A DNA stretch of 64,000 nt from NCBI RefSeq assembly GCF_000147875.1, contig NC_014507.1, positions 372,001-436,000 of the forward strand. Direction: 5' to 3'. The first letter of the stretch is position 1; each line of letters opens with the position of its first letter. The position numbers were made by a program, and so were the translations under genes. This DNA comes from Methanolacinia petrolearia DSM 11571. Lineage in GTDB: Archaea > Halobacteriota > Methanomicrobia > Methanomicrobiales > Methanomicrobiaceae. The notes under the pieces were generated by a model, which saw only the letters and a list, made by a program, of their open reading frames with translations, was not told where the DNA came from and searched no databases. This document shows positions 44,098 to 54,812 of this stretch, one piece after another.

Positions 44098-44475
44098 GGG
44101 AGGGGGAACAAGTCCCTCTCCCTCTCACCCTCCCCCTGATCGCGATAAGTCGCAAAGGGGATGGACAAGCATCCCCTTTTGCTCCAAAAGTTTTTTTGAA
44201 TCAACTTTAAAAACGCGGATCATGGATCGATTTCTATTTTATTTTTCCGGCCGAGGCTACCCGGACGGGTAGCGTCCAGGCCGGGTTATCGCAATAGCGT
44301 AGAACCCTGAGGTCAGGGCGTGTCCGCGAAGCGGACCTGCGCAAGGGTTGCCGACCGAAGAGATGCTGCCCTTTGGAAACCTGGGGCGACCTTCGTTCAC
44401 CTTTGAAAAATAATTATATTGTAGAGGAATTGTCGTCCTTTCAAAGCACAGGGTGATCCGCCGGTCACCTGTGAA
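44098..44475 (+). repeat. Dispersed GC-rich hairpin repeat, copy b (fills the 509-bp gap)
   Basis: The longest copy of the family. It begins with short G-rich and C-rich inverted blocks (AGGGAGGGGG and CCCTCCCCCT), then GGGGATGGACAAGCATCCCC, CCGGCCGAGGCTACCCGG, GGGTAGCGTCCAGGCCGGG, CTGAGGTCAGGGCG and GTCCGCGAAGCGGAC. Each is a near-perfect hairpin or half of one. It lies between the convergent ends or starts of operons and contains no gene. Homology with copy c is nearly base for base over about 150 bp. Confidence 0.8.
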
Positions 44476-44528
44476 AAAAATGGAATAAAGGAAGGGCTTG
44501 CACTCTTTTTGATCCCTTCCAAAAAAAA

Positions 44529-45197
44529 TCAGTGTCCCTGGGTTCCCGGAACAGCGAACTTCTTCTCCAGCATTCCCGCCCCTACTGTAGTTATGGTTAC
44601 AAGTATGAGGTATATTGCGCCGACGAAGATGAAAGTCTCGGTATATGTAAAATATTTGGTTGCGATCAGTTTTCCTGCTCCTGTCAGTTCAACCAGTGTC
44701 AGCATGAACGCAAGAGAGGAGTACTTGATCAGGTAGATAAACTCGTTTGAAAGCCCCGGGATAGCTCTTCTAAGTGCCTGGGGAAGCACAATATAGAATA
44801 TCGACTGGTACTTCGTCATCCCGAGTGAGCGTGCCGCGATTATCTGTCCTTCCTTGACTGATTTGATTGCCCCCCTGATATATTCAGAATTATAGGCAGC
44901 ATTGCACATGATGAAGCCTATAACCGAGGCTTCGAATGCGGTGAAAGTAATTCCTATAGAGGGAAGGGTGAAATAGAGGATGAATAGGAGAAGAAGAAGC
45001 GGACAACCCTTGACAAACATCGCAAATGCTTTGCACAGAAATGATGTGCATCTCCCGCCGTATGTCCTGCCGATTGCGACACCAATCCCTGCAAGGAGGC
45101 CGAAAGGAGCAGAGACTACTATTAGCTGGACAGTGACAACAAGCCCTGTCAGAAGTGCCGGAAGCAGTATCTCTGTGATAAATGTCAGGTTCTCCAT
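44529..45197 (-). CDS. Polar amino acid ABC transporter permease, subunit 2
   Basis: 222 residues, five membrane helices. The EAA loop that meets the ATPase reads [28 protein letters not shown] (about 140-170), typical of HisM/GlnP-type permeases. It forms a heterodimer with the permease at 45951-46661. It is last in the four-gene operon (binding protein, permease, ATPase, permease), 7 bp after the ATPase gene. The first helix and the TVQLIVVSAPFGLLAGIG motif fit the family. Confidence 0.92.
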   Translation of the reverse strand: MENLTFITEILLPALLTGLVVTVQLIVVSAPFGLLAGIGVAIGRTYGGRCTSFLCKAFAMFVKGCPLLLLLFILYFTLPSIGITFTAFEASVIGFIMCNAAYNSEYIRGAIKSVKEGQIIAARSLGMTKYQSIFYIVLPQALRRAIPGLSNEFIYLIKYSSLAFMLTLVELTGAGKLIATKYFTYTETFIFVGAIYLILVTITTVGAGMLEKKFAVPGTQGH

Positions 45198-45204
45198 GAT
45201 TATT

Positions 45205-45954
45205 TCAGTCCGCTTTCATTCCTAAACCGCCGATGAACTGTTTTGTCCTTGAGGTATCTTCACCTTCAAGGAGTTCTCCCGGACTTCCTTCTTCGACGAT
45301 ATTACCATTCTCCATGAATATTATTCTGTTTGCGACGTTGCAGGCAAAGCCCATCTCATGGGTGACAACAAGCATTGTCATTCCTTCCTGCGCAAGTTTC
45401 TTCATGACTTCAAGAACTTCACGTGTGAGTTCGGGGTCAAGGGCGGAGGTCGGCTCATCAAACAGAATGACGTCAGGATCCATTGCAAGCGCACGTGCGA
45501 TCGAGACTCTCTGTGCCTGTCCGCCAGAAAGTTCGGCCGGGTAATGATCCGCCCAGTCCTCCATCCCTACCTGCCGGAGTTCATAAAGAGCCTTCTCTCT
45601 GGCCACTTCAGGTTTCATTCCCTTAACTTTTATCAGTGCGATCTCAACATTCCTGACTGCTGTCAGGTGGTCGAAGAGACAGAAGTTTTGGAAGACCATT
45701 CCGATCTTCTGCCTGAAGTAGTTGATCTTAGATCCTGAGTTTGTGACTTCCTCGTCTCTCAGAAAAACCTGCCCTTTTTCAGGAACTGTAAGCTGGTTAA
45801 TACAGCGTAAAAGCGTACTTTTTCCCGTACCTGAAGGTCCGATAAATACAAGTGTTTCTCCTTTTTTGACATTGAATGAAACACCCTTCAGGACCTCAGA
45901 GTTCCCGTATTTCTTGTGGATATCTTCTACTCTCAGAATATATTCTTCACTCAT
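45205..45954 (-). CDS. glnQ: Polar amino acid ABC transporter ATPase (GlnQ-like)
   Basis: 249 residues, complete ABC ATPase: Walker [10 protein letters not shown] (about 39-47), Q-loop [11 protein letters not shown], signature [15 protein letters not shown], Walker [17 protein letters not shown] and H-loop VVTHEMGFA. It powers import of a polar amino acid (Gln, His, Arg or Cys group); the substrate cannot be told from this subunit. The start overlaps the permease gene upstream by 4 bp. Confidence 0.95.
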   Translation of the reverse strand: MSEEYILRVEDIHKKYGNSEVLKGVSFNVKKGETLVFIGPSGTGKSTLLRCINQLTVPEKGQVFLRDEEVTNSGSKINYFRQKIGMVFQNFCLFDHLTAVRNVEIALIKVKGMKPEVAREKALYELRQVGMEDWADHYPAELSGGQAQRVSIARALAMDPDVILFDEPTSALDPELTREVLEVMKKLAQEGMTMLVVTHEMGFACNVANRIIFMENGNIVEEGSPGELLEGEDTSRTKQFIGGLGMKAD

Positions 45955-46661
45955 AGGAACACCTGCTTTTCATCTCCGCTTCCGGAAAATCCTGGTATTG
46001 CAATCCTGTTCTCAAGAATAAGAAGTCCCTTTGTCCCTGCATAATTAAGGATGATGAAGAGAACTGCACATACCAGATAAATTGTGTATTCATATGTCTG
46101 TGATGCGATCTGCGAACTTCTTGTCAGCAGTTCTGCAACTCCTATCGCATAACATACCGCGGAATCGGTAAGTATGTTGGGGTATTCGTTCGACCACCCT
46201 GGAAGAGCGATCCTGAAAGACTGCGGCAGGATCACATTTTTTATTGCGGAGAGTTTTGTCATCCCCAGTGATCTTGCGGCTGTCATCTGCCCTTCGCTTA
46301 TTGACTGGATGGCGCCCCTGAATATCTGTGACTGGTAGGCTGCACCTCTCAGGCCTAAAACGATAGCGCCAACGAAGAACGGGGCGAGATCCCCCATTCC
46401 CATAAGAGGAAAGATTCCAAAGTAGAACAGGAATAACAGAACAAGGATCGGAAGTCCCCTGAAGAACCAGACAAAGACGGCGATAAAAGCCTTCATAATT
46501 TTATCAACCCATCTGATCCCTGTGCTGTAGACCTGACCAATTGCCATAGGAAGGCCGATGATCACGCCTAAACCCAAACCTGCTGCAGTAAGCCCTAAGG
46601 TCACAAAAATGCCGGTAAGTAGGTAAGGGGCCCAGTCGATAAGAATTGATATTAGATCCAT
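45951..46661 (-). CDS. Polar amino acid ABC transporter permease, subunit 1
   Basis: 236 residues from ATG 46661 (AAGGGA before it; an in-frame TTG further upstream, at 46682, is less likely). Five membrane helices and the EAA loop [28 protein letters not shown]. It pairs with the permease at 44529-45197. Position in the operon: second, after the binding protein, overlapping the ATPase gene by 4 bp. Confidence 0.92.
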   Translation of the reverse strand: MDLISILIDWAPYLLTGIFVTLGLTAAGLGLGVIIGLPMAIGQVYSTGIRWVDKIMKAFIAVFVWFFRGLPILVLLFLFYFGIFPLMGMGDLAPFFVGAIVLGLRGAAYQSQIFRGAIQSISEGQMTAARSLGMTKLSAIKNVILPQSFRIALPGWSNEYPNILTDSAVCYAIGVAELLTRSSQIASQTYEYTIYLVCAVLFIILNYAGTKGLLILENRIAIPGFSGSGDEKQVFL

Positions 46662-46810
46662 GCAGTATTCCCTTGACAGCAAACCGGCTATGCAGTCTGG
46701 CAGTATTACTCTGCCTGCATTTTTAGACTTAATCTATATTTATTCTGCCGATTTTTAAAAGATAGCCGAATAATTATCAGATGTTGAAAATAGGTTGAAT
46801 TTTTGGTAAA

Positions 46811-47620
46811 TTATTCTACCATGCCATACTCTGTCTTGAGTTCTTCCCAGTATGGATCTGCCATGAGCTGGGTGAGGCCGTCGTTGATAGTCTCAAGAAG
46901 TTCTACATCGGACTTCCTGATTGCAACACCGTATTCCTCGTTTGTATCAATCTCCCCTATGATTGAGAGGGGCTTTCCTTCGATTGCCTCAAGCATCGGC
47001 GGCTTGTCGTATATTGCAAAGTCTATCCTCTGGTTCTTTAGATCCTCTGATACCAGTGGGAAGGTAGAATAGGTGTTCTTGAAATTTTCAGCGGGCATGA
47101 TACCTGTATCAATAAGGTTCTCTTCGACCCACTGTGCTCCGGAAGTTCCGCTCTGTGCACCGATGATGTACTTTCCGCTCATAAAGTCGTCCATAGTGTA
47201 GTTGTTTACATCATTGATTGCAACGGACTGGTTGACCTTCCAGTAGGGGATCGAGAAGTTGACCTGTTCAAGCCTCTTGTCTGTAATAGTCATTCCCGAG
47301 TAGACCATATCGATCTTTCCTGCCATAAGGGCAGGAATAATTCCATCCCATGCGACGGGTATAATCTCGACTTCGAATCCTTCCTTTTCAGCGATCCATT
47401 TTATTGAATCTACATCAAAGCCTACAGGATTCCCATCCGTGTCGACATAGCTGTAAGGCTTGTATTCACCGTCTATCCCGACGATATATGTCGTCGTCTC
47501 CTCCACGTTCACCCCGTCCGTGGATGTCTGGTTCTCACCGGATGTATCGGTACATCCTGAAAAAACCATAGCCAGTGCAAGAATCAGCACCAGAATTGCA
47601 CCATAAACCTTCACGGTCAT
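46811..47620 (-). CDS. Amino acid ABC transporter substrate-binding lipoprotein
   Basis: 269 residues from ATG 47620; a TATA-like ATTATATTTC about 25 bp before it suggests a leaderless mRNA. The lipobox AMVFSGCTDT (Cys about 23) anchors it outside the membrane. The type II periplasmic-binding fold is clear: VGIDGEYKPYSYVDTDGNPVG, then GFDVD, WDGIIPALMAGKIDMVYSGM, and YGVAIRKSD near the end. A conserved Arg and Asp pair of such proteins binds the amino group and carboxylate of the ligand. First gene of the operon. Confidence 0.93.
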   Translation of the reverse strand: MTVKVYGAILVLILALAMVFSGCTDTSGENQTSTDGVNVEETTTYIVGIDGEYKPYSYVDTDGNPVGFDVDSIKWIAEKEGFEVEIIPVAWDGIIPALMAGKIDMVYSGMTITDKRLEQVNFSIPYWKVNQSVAINDVNNYTMDDFMSGKYIIGAQSGTSGAQWVEENLIDTGIMPAENFKNTYSTFPLVSEDLKNQRIDFAIYDKPPMLEAIEGKPLSIIGEIDTNEEYGVAIRKSDVELLETINDGLTQLMADPYWEELKTEYGMVE

Positions 47621-47862
47621 GAAGGAAACTATCGCCAAAAAGAAATATAATCATTTTGACTTGATTTTTTGCAAAAAAATCCGTTAAATCAGTCGATGTA
47701 GGTTAAAATATTCCATTTAACCTTATTATTCCTGATATTCTGTCGGAGATGATCGACGCATGCATAGTGTTACAAATGGAAAGAGAAGTTTGCGATGTTC
47801 AAACGATGGCTTAATGTATTTTTTTACCGATTTATTTATTAAGTTTTCAGGAGTTTTTTGCG

Positions 47863-48798
47863 ATGTTCAGTCCAGATATTCCATGGCATGTAGTGTGGGG
47901 TTTCGGGGGCCATATCAAGTCCACGGCAACAACACTCATTATCCTGAATAAATCTGATGTCGAAGAGATTCCTATAAAATCCGTCGATCACCTGCTTGTT
48001 GTGGGAGGCCATAATATCCATACTTCCGCAATAATTCATCTTTTAAGGCAGAATTCATCGGTTTCGTTCTTCGATGCCGACGGTACACCCGTAGGAGTTC
48101 TAAGGCCCTTCGGGAGAAAACCCGATGAGGAGATGGCAGAACTCCAGTCAGAAGTTTCTTCCTATAACAGCGCCGCTGAAATTGTACGGTCGTCAATAAA
48201 GGCGAGGATTATGATGATCGAAAAAGCTGGTGGTGAAATAGACCGGGAACTCTATTACAAGGGAGAGGACGAGATCCTTTTCACGAGCCTGGAGGAGATC
48301 GACTATCTCATAAAGATGGAAGAGCTTAGAAGAATCCAGAAATTTACTTCTGACATGTATTATGAGATTATGGGGAGATGTCTTACTCCGTCTCACGGGT
48401 TTAAAAGAAGAACATCCCGCCCGCACGTGGACCCTGTAAACTCTCTGCTTTCGCTTGGCTATTCGATCCTTTTCGGGAACTGTTGTGTGCCGCTTGTAGG
48501 TGCGTACCTTGATGTCGACAAGGGAATTCTTCGCGAGGGGACAAATTCTCTTATTCTTGATCTTATAGATCCTTTGAAGCCTTTCATGGTGGATTCTGTT
48601 GTATTTTCAATTGCACGCGAATACCTTACGGATGATATGTACGAAACAAATACGAAGAGGTGCCATCTTGATCAGGGAACTCTGCGTTTGTTATCCAATG
48701 CTCTTAAAAGTTCAATTGATCAGAGGAAGATCGAGGAGAACGTAATGTCCTACCGCGATTCGCTTATAAACAGAAGACCGCTGAGGTTTTCTTACTGA
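47863..48798 (+). CDS. Solo Cas1-like protein with substituted catalytic residues
   Basis: 311 residues; CAGGAG lies about 13 bp before ATG 47863. Cas1 landmarks are clear: an N-terminal beta domain with VDHLLVVGGHNIHTSAIIHL, and the helical domain with FKRRTSRPHVDPVNSLLSLGYSILFG (about 180-205) and LILDLIDPLKPFMVD. Cas1 integrases use Glu, His and Asp. By eye the Glu site (usually IEG) is Gln159 in RIQKF, and the His site (usually FLH) is Arg224 in GILREG; Asp233 and Asp236 remain. No cas2, other cas gene or CRISPR array is near. It probably does not integrate DNA; role unknown. Confidence 0.85.
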   Translation: MFSPDIPWHVVWGFGGHIKSTATTLIILNKSDVEEIPIKSVDHLLVVGGHNIHTSAIIHLLRQNSSVSFFDADGTPVGVLRPFGRKPDEEMAELQSEVSSYNSAAEIVRSSIKARIMMIEKAGGEIDRELYYKGEDEILFTSLEEIDYLIKMEELRRIQKFTSDMYYEIMGRCLTPSHGFKRRTSRPHVDPVNSLLSLGYSILFGNCCVPLVGAYLDVDKGILREGTNSLILDLIDPLKPFMVDSVVFSIAREYLTDDMYETNTKRCHLDQGTLRLLSNALKSSIDQRKIEENVMSYRDSLINRRPLRFSY

Positions 48799-48867
48799 GT
48801 CAAATTTCTGAAATAAATGAGGGAAAATCGTTCCGCTAAAAGATTTTAAGAAGCCCGTGTGTTGGAT

Positions 48868-48925
48868 AAAGGCTGGCGATCGAAAGTCCCCTTAGGTTTC
48901 GAAAGGGCGACAGCCCTTAGGCTCA
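48868..48925 (+). repeat. Short GC-rich hairpin, possible relic of the dispersed repeat
   Basis: Contains CGAAAGGGCGACAGCCCTTAGG, whose core GGGCGACAGCCC folds on itself and resembles AAGGGCTATCGCCCTT in copy a. Only this small part is shared. Confidence 0.35.
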
Positions 48926-48997
48926 ACCATTTTCATCTGTGAGCGATCTTTCCTGCAAAATTTTAACAAAAAAGTCTTTGAAAAAGAGAAAAAATTT

Positions 48998-49327
48998 TCA
49001 GTAAACCCTGACGATCTCGAAATCTTCGTAATCCATTGGCTCTTTTTCATAGATGTCAATGTCTCTTATATGTGCTCTCGGGCATTCCTGAAGGGACGAG
49101 AGGAATTTGTCAATAATTATATCGTCTCCGCTCGCCCTGATACAGACCCTGCCGTCTTCAAGATTCATGACTTCACCGGTTATCGAAAGCTGCGAAGCTA
49201 TCCTCCTGACGCATGCCCGGAATCCTACGCCCTGAACTTTGCCGGTAACATATGCCTCTATTGTTTTTAATCTTGGGGTCTGCTCTTCAGTTATCCCGGA
49301 AGCATCTGTATCCTGAGCCATAGCCAT
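48998..49327 (-). CDS. Acylphosphatase
   Basis: 109 residues. Acylphosphatases hydrolyse carboxyl-phosphate bonds such as acetyl phosphate. The signature VTGKVQGVGFRACV carries the phosphate-binding Arg, and VMNLEDGRVCI carries the catalytic Asn; both are intact. The first 20 residues are an extra tail before the fold, and a later start (about residue 20) would give the usual length of 90. It is isolated, facing the Cas1-like gene. Confidence 0.9.
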   Translation of the reverse strand: MAMAQDTDASGITEEQTPRLKTIEAYVTGKVQGVGFRACVRRIASQLSITGEVMNLEDGRVCIRASGDDIIIDKFLSSLQECPRAHIRDIDIYEKEPMDYEDFEIVRVY

Positions 49328-49422
49328 ATGGTTTTTAATCCCGGTTCATATTAAAACTGTCATTTAGAATAAATGTGTCAGTCCGGTCTCCTGATGGAGT
49401 GCCTGAAAAAATGTATTTGTGC

Positions 49423-49617
49423 TTATTCGAATGCCACAAGTGTGGCGCAAAACTCTGTTTCCAGTTTATGAATCTTTTCTAGTTCGCATTTTGAAAGTGA
49501 TGAATACCTGCCTGAAGATTCGAATTCACTATATGCAACGAGTATCAGGCCCAGGTATTCCTCGCACTGCCTGAGATCTCTCATCTGCTCCTTTGAAAGT
49601 GTTGCATACCTGTTCAT
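49423..49617 (-). CDS. Small helical protein, unknown
   Basis: 64 residues from ATG 49617, before which GGGGAC is a possible ribosome-binding site; an in-frame start at 49662 would give 79. The sequence is two amphipathic helices (about 8-30 and 38-62) with two Cys, no signal peptide and no membrane helix. The family is not recognised. It lies 10 bp upstream of nothing conserved and 68 bp after ilvC on the same strand; it could be cotranscribed with ilvC. Confidence 0.5.
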   Translation of the reverse strand: MNRYATLSKEQMRDLRQCEEYLGLILVAYSEFESSGRYSSLSKCELEKIHKLETEFCATLVAFE

Positions 49618-49685
49618 GATTATTCTGTCCCCTGGAGCATTATTAAACGTACCGGGAAGCAAAAAAATGTTTTAGTTTAAGTCAC

Positions 49686-51012
<1,327 letters not shown>

Positions 51013-52503
51013 ATGTTTCGTTTTCTGGATACCACACTCAGGGACGGCGAACAGACGCCCGGAGTTTCACTGACCCCCGAGCAGAAGCTTGAAATTGCGA
51101 CTGCCCTTTCTGACATTGGAATTGATGTTATAGAAGCCGGCACTGCCGTTGCATCGGAGGGTGAAAAGGAAGCCATAAGGCTGATCTCTGATGCAGGGCT
51201 TGCGGCGGAATGCTGTACCTATGTGCGTGCAAGGCGTGACGATATCGACTCGGCAGCGGACTGCGGTGTCGATTCGGTTCATCTTGTCGTTCCGGTCTCC
51301 GACCTTCATATCACAAAGAAGCTCGGGAAAGACCGGGAAGCCGTATACGATATGGCGATGGATGCCGTTTCCTATGCGAAAGAGAGAGGCTTAATCGTGG
51401 AACTTTCCGGCGAGGATGCCTCTCGTGCGGACATCGATTATCTTTCAAACCTGTTTCGGGACGGCGTTTCGGCCGGGGCCGACAGGCTGTGCTTCTGTGA
51501 TACGGTCGGCCTGCTGACCCCGGAAAGGACAGCGGAGATAATCCCGAGGGTCTGCCACGCACCCCTGAGCATACATTGCCATAACGATCTCGGCCTTGCG
51601 CTTGCGAACACGCTTACAGCACTCAACAGCGGGGCGACATGCGCCCACGTGACGGTAAACGGGTTAGGCGAGAGGGCCGGGAACACCCCGTTCGAAGAGG
51701 TGGTGATGGCTCTCGAAAGGCTCTACAACTATGATACCGGTATTAAGAAGGAGAAGATCTATCCGCTCTCCACGCTCGTATCCAGGTATACAAGGGTCCC
51801 GCTTGCAACGAACAAGCCGATCGTGGGCGCGATGGCCTTCACCCATGAAAGCGGCATCCATGCGCACGGCCTGATGAAGGATTCCAGCACTTACGAGCCC
51901 CTCTCCCCCGAACTCGTGGGACGAAAGAGGCGTATAGTACTCGGAAAGCATTCGGGTTCTGCTTCGGTCAAATCGGCGCTGAACGAACTCGGCTACAAGC
52001 CTAACGACAAACAGTTGAACGAGATCGTCCGGAGGATCAAGGAGATCGGCGATCGCGGCGTACGGGTTACCGACGCCGACGTGATGGCAGTTGCGGACGC
52101 CGTGATGCTGCTCGAGTGCAGGCCGGTTATCGAGATGAAACAGTTTACCATCGTCTCGGGAAACAAAATAATTCCCACGGCCTCGGTGACCATGAAGGTA
52201 AACGGTCAGGAGATAACGGGAGCTGCAACAGGTGCAGGGCCGGTCGATGCCGCACTGAGGATTCTTCAGGAGTCGGTATCCGTCGTCGGCGACATCCGCC
52301 TTGAGGAGTATCATGTGGATGCGATTACCGGCGGAACGGATGCCGTCGTGGACGTCACTGTAAAACTGAACAGGGACGGCAGGGTAATAACATCGAGAGG
52401 AGCAAGATCAGATATCATCGAGGCAAGTGTTGAGGCAGTTGTTTCGGGAATGAACAGACTATTGAGGAGTGAGAATGAAAACAGGAGCACGGATTCTGAT
52501 TGA
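51013..52503 (+). CDS. leuA: 2-isopropylmalate synthase (LeuA/CimA-type)
   Basis: 496 residues from ATG 51013 (GTG 50989 is the alternative). The HMGL-like domain begins LDTTLRDGEQTPGVSLT with the metal-binding Asp, continues with IHCHNDLGLALANTLTALN (His-x-His metal site) and NGLGERAGNTP, and ends with the C-terminal regulatory LeuA dimer domain (about 385-490; ITGAATGAGPVDAALRIL), where leucine or isoleucine feedback acts. Isopropylmalate synthase is likeliest; citramalate synthase has the same layout. It overlaps ilvB by 29 bp. Confidence 0.9.
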   Translation: MFRFLDTTLRDGEQTPGVSLTPEQKLEIATALSDIGIDVIEAGTAVASEGEKEAIRLISDAGLAAECCTYVRARRDDIDSAADCGVDSVHLVVPVSDLHITKKLGKDREAVYDMAMDAVSYAKERGLIVELSGEDASRADIDYLSNLFRDGVSAGADRLCFCDTVGLLTPERTAEIIPRVCHAPLSIHCHNDLGLALANTLTALNSGATCAHVTVNGLGERAGNTPFEEVVMALERLYNYDTGIKKEKIYPLSTLVSRYTRVPLATNKPIVGAMAFTHESGIHAHGLMKDSSTYEPLSPELVGRKRRIVLGKHSGSASVKSALNELGYKPNDKQLNEIVRRIKEIGDRGVRVTDADVMAVADAVMLLECRPVIEMKQFTIVSGNKIIPTASVTMKVNGQEITGAATGAGPVDAALRILQESVSVVGDIRLEEYHVDAITGGTDAVVDVTVKLNRDGRVITSRGARSDIIEASVEAVVSGMNRLLRSENENRSTDSD

Positions 52504-54169
52504 CAGCCTGAAGGAGCAGGGTGTCGATATAATATTCGGATACCCGGGAGGTTCGGTCCTCCCGATATACGACGAGCTTTATGATGCCGATATCAGGCAC
52601 ATACTGGTAAGGCACGAACAGGCAGCTGTGCATGCGGCCGACGGTTATGCACGTGCGAGCGGCCGTGTGGGTGTGTGCCTCTCCACCTCCGGTCCGGGCG
52701 CCTGCAATCTTGTATCCGGGATTGCCACAGCAAACATGGACTCCGTTCCCATCGTCGCCCTCACCGGTCAGGTTCCTACAGCCATGCTCGGAAACGATGC
52801 GTTCCAGGAGTCCGACATCACCGGGATCACGATGCCCGTGACAAAGCACAACTTCCTCGTCAATGATACGGTCAGGATCCCGCAGGTGATAGCCGAGGCG
52901 TTCTACATCGCAGGTACGGGGAGACAGGGGCCGGTACTCGTCGATCTTCCGAAGGATGTCCTGATGAAGAGTGTGTCCCCTGAAGAGATCCTTCCTGGAA
53001 TTCCGGACCTGAAGGGGTACAAACCTACATATCACGGTCACCCGCGTCAGATAAAAAAAGCGCTTGACCTGCTGAGAGAATCGAAGAAGCCGGTTATATA
53101 TGCCGGCGGGGGTATCGTTGCATCGGGAGCCTCCGAAGCGCTCTGCAGGTTTGCGGAGGAGATGGAGATCCCGGTTACGACAACTATGATGGGGCTTGGC
53201 GCAATCCCCTCCGATCATCCCTTAAACCTGGGTATGCTCGGTATGCACGGGACAAAGTATGCGAACTATGCCGTTACAGGATGCGATCTCCTCTTCACGA
53301 TCGGCGCCCGCTTTGATGACAGGGTAACCGGGAAGATCGATGAGTTCGCCCCTGGAGCAAAGATCATCCACATCGACATCGACCCTGCCGAGATCGGGAA
53401 GAACAAGGCGGTCGATGTCCCCATCGTAGGGGACGCAAAGGTCGTCCTTGACGATATTATAGAGAGGCTCACCCCTGAGGATCGTGTCATCCGGACCGCG
53501 TGGCTGGAAGAGACAGGCAAATGGAAGAAGGATCATCCTCTCACCTGCGGGAACGGCGGAGGGCTCCATCCGCAGCAGATAATCCGCGAGATCTCCACGC
53601 TCCTCGACGGCGGCGGGATCATCGTCAGCGAGGTCGGGCAGAACCAGATGTGGGCGGCCCAGCATTACGGCTTCAAAAAACCCAGGCATTGGATCAGCTC
53701 GGGAGGTCTCGGGACGATGGGATATGGGTTCCCTGCGGCTATCGGCGCATGGTTCGCACGCCCGGAGGAGAAAATAGTCCTGATCGCAGGCGACGGAAGC
53801 TTCCAGATGAATATCCAGGAGCTCGGAACGGTCGCCCAGTACAAGGTTCCGGTCAAGATGATGATCTTAAACAACATGTATCTCGGGATGGTGCGACAGT
53901 GGCAGGAGCTCTTCTACGATAAGAGATACTCGTATACCGAGCTTCCTTCTGTCGACTTCGTAGGTATTGCGAAGGCATACGGGGTTCCCGGGAGAATTGT
54001 GGAATCCGAAACGGATATCGTTCCCGCCCTGAAGGAATCGTTTGAGAGCGATGGTCCCTTCCTCATCGACTTCAGGATCGAGCGTGAGGAGAATGTATTC
54101 CCTATGGTCCCTGCAGGAGCGGCGATAAAGGATATGATCGGCGAACACGTTGAGCAGGAGGACGACTGA
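52475..54169 (+). CDS. ilvB: Acetolactate synthase large subunit
   Basis: 564 residues from ATG 52475 (GAGGAGTGAGA upstream; GTG 52469 is an alternative). ThDP-dependent: the catalytic Glu is in VRHEQAAVHAADGYARASG (about 46-64), FAD-linked middle domain (about 190-330) with GARFDDRVTGK, and the ThDP/Mg site GDGSFQMNIQELGTVAQY with NNMYLGMVRQWQ. It condenses pyruvate with pyruvate or 2-ketobutyrate, first step of valine/isoleucine synthesis. Its start overlaps leuA and its stop abuts ilvH. Confidence 0.97.
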   Translation: MKTGARILIDSLKEQGVDIIFGYPGGSVLPIYDELYDADIRHILVRHEQAAVHAADGYARASGRVGVCLSTSGPGACNLVSGIATANMDSVPIVALTGQVPTAMLGNDAFQESDITGITMPVTKHNFLVNDTVRIPQVIAEAFYIAGTGRQGPVLVDLPKDVLMKSVSPEEILPGIPDLKGYKPTYHGHPRQIKKALDLLRESKKPVIYAGGGIVASGASEALCRFAEEMEIPVTTTMMGLGAIPSDHPLNLGMLGMHGTKYANYAVTGCDLLFTIGARFDDRVTGKIDEFAPGAKIIHIDIDPAEIGKNKAVDVPIVGDAKVVLDDIIERLTPEDRVIRTAWLEETGKWKKDHPLTCGNGGGLHPQQIIREISTLLDGGGIIVSEVGQNQMWAAQHYGFKKPRHWISSGGLGTMGYGFPAAIGAWFARPEEKIVLIAGDGSFQMNIQELGTVAQYKVPVKMMILNNMYLGMVRQWQELFYDKRYSYTELPSVDFVGIAKAYGVPGRIVESETDIVPALKESFESDGPFLIDFRIEREENVFPMVPAGAAIKDMIGEHVEQEDD

Positions 54170-54673
54170 ATGAAGCAGCACATCATCAGCGTACTCGTCG
54201 AGGACAGGTCCGGTGTACTGACAAGGGTCTCCGGCCTCTTCTCGAGGCGGGGTTTCAACATCGAGAGCCTCGCGGTCGGGACATGCGAAGCCCCGGGAAT
54301 GAGCAGGATCACTATCGTTGCATGCGGCGACGACGCCCATATCGAGCAGGTGAAAAAGCAGCTCAATAAACTGATCGAGGTCATAAAGGTCATCGATATA
54401 ACCGAAAGGAGTCATGTCGAGCGCGAGCTTGTCCTGATTAAGGTTAATGCAGAGCCGGGAAAGACAAGGTCAGAGGTCATGCAGATCGCGGATATTTTCA
54501 GGGCGAAGATAATCGACGTCGGGCAGGAGACGGTGGTGCTCGAGATTACGGGTGATTCGGAAAAGATCCGTGCACTCGAAGAGCTTCTTGTTCCATACGG
54601 AATTCTCGAACTTGTCCGCACGGGCAAAGTCGCACTCCAGAGAGGAGCCGCGACGATCTCCCCCGGGAAATAA
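54170..54673 (+). CDS. ilvH: Acetolactate synthase regulatory small subunit
   Basis: 167 residues, starting one base after the ilvB stop. The N-terminal ACT domain (about 1-75) reads ISVLVEDRSGVLTRVSGLFSRRGFNIESLAVG, the valine-binding pattern, followed by the family's C-terminal domain (about 80-160; RELVLIKVNAEPGKTRSEVM and GDSEKIRALEELL). It activates the large subunit and confers feedback inhibition. Length is usual. Confidence 0.97.
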   Translation: MKQHIISVLVEDRSGVLTRVSGLFSRRGFNIESLAVGTCEAPGMSRITIVACGDDAHIEQVKKQLNKLIEVIKVIDITERSHVERELVLIKVNAEPGKTRSEVMQIADIFRAKIIDVGQETVVLEITGDSEKIRALEELLVPYGILELVRTGKVALQRGAATISPGK

Positions 54674-54812
54674 TCTTTTTTTATTTATTTTTACCTGGCG
54701 GTTTCTGAAATCCTTTTTTGGAAAAATATAATCTTTTTAAGTGCGTACTCAGAAATAAGCACATTTTTGTCTGTCAGAAACTCAGAATAGGATGGGCCGG
54801 GGATGGAGGAGA

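Noticed and set aside
47621-49000. CRISPR array near the Cas1-like gene
   Set aside because: No regularly spaced direct repeats are present on either side; the only repeat-like piece is a single GC-rich hairpin at 48868-48925.
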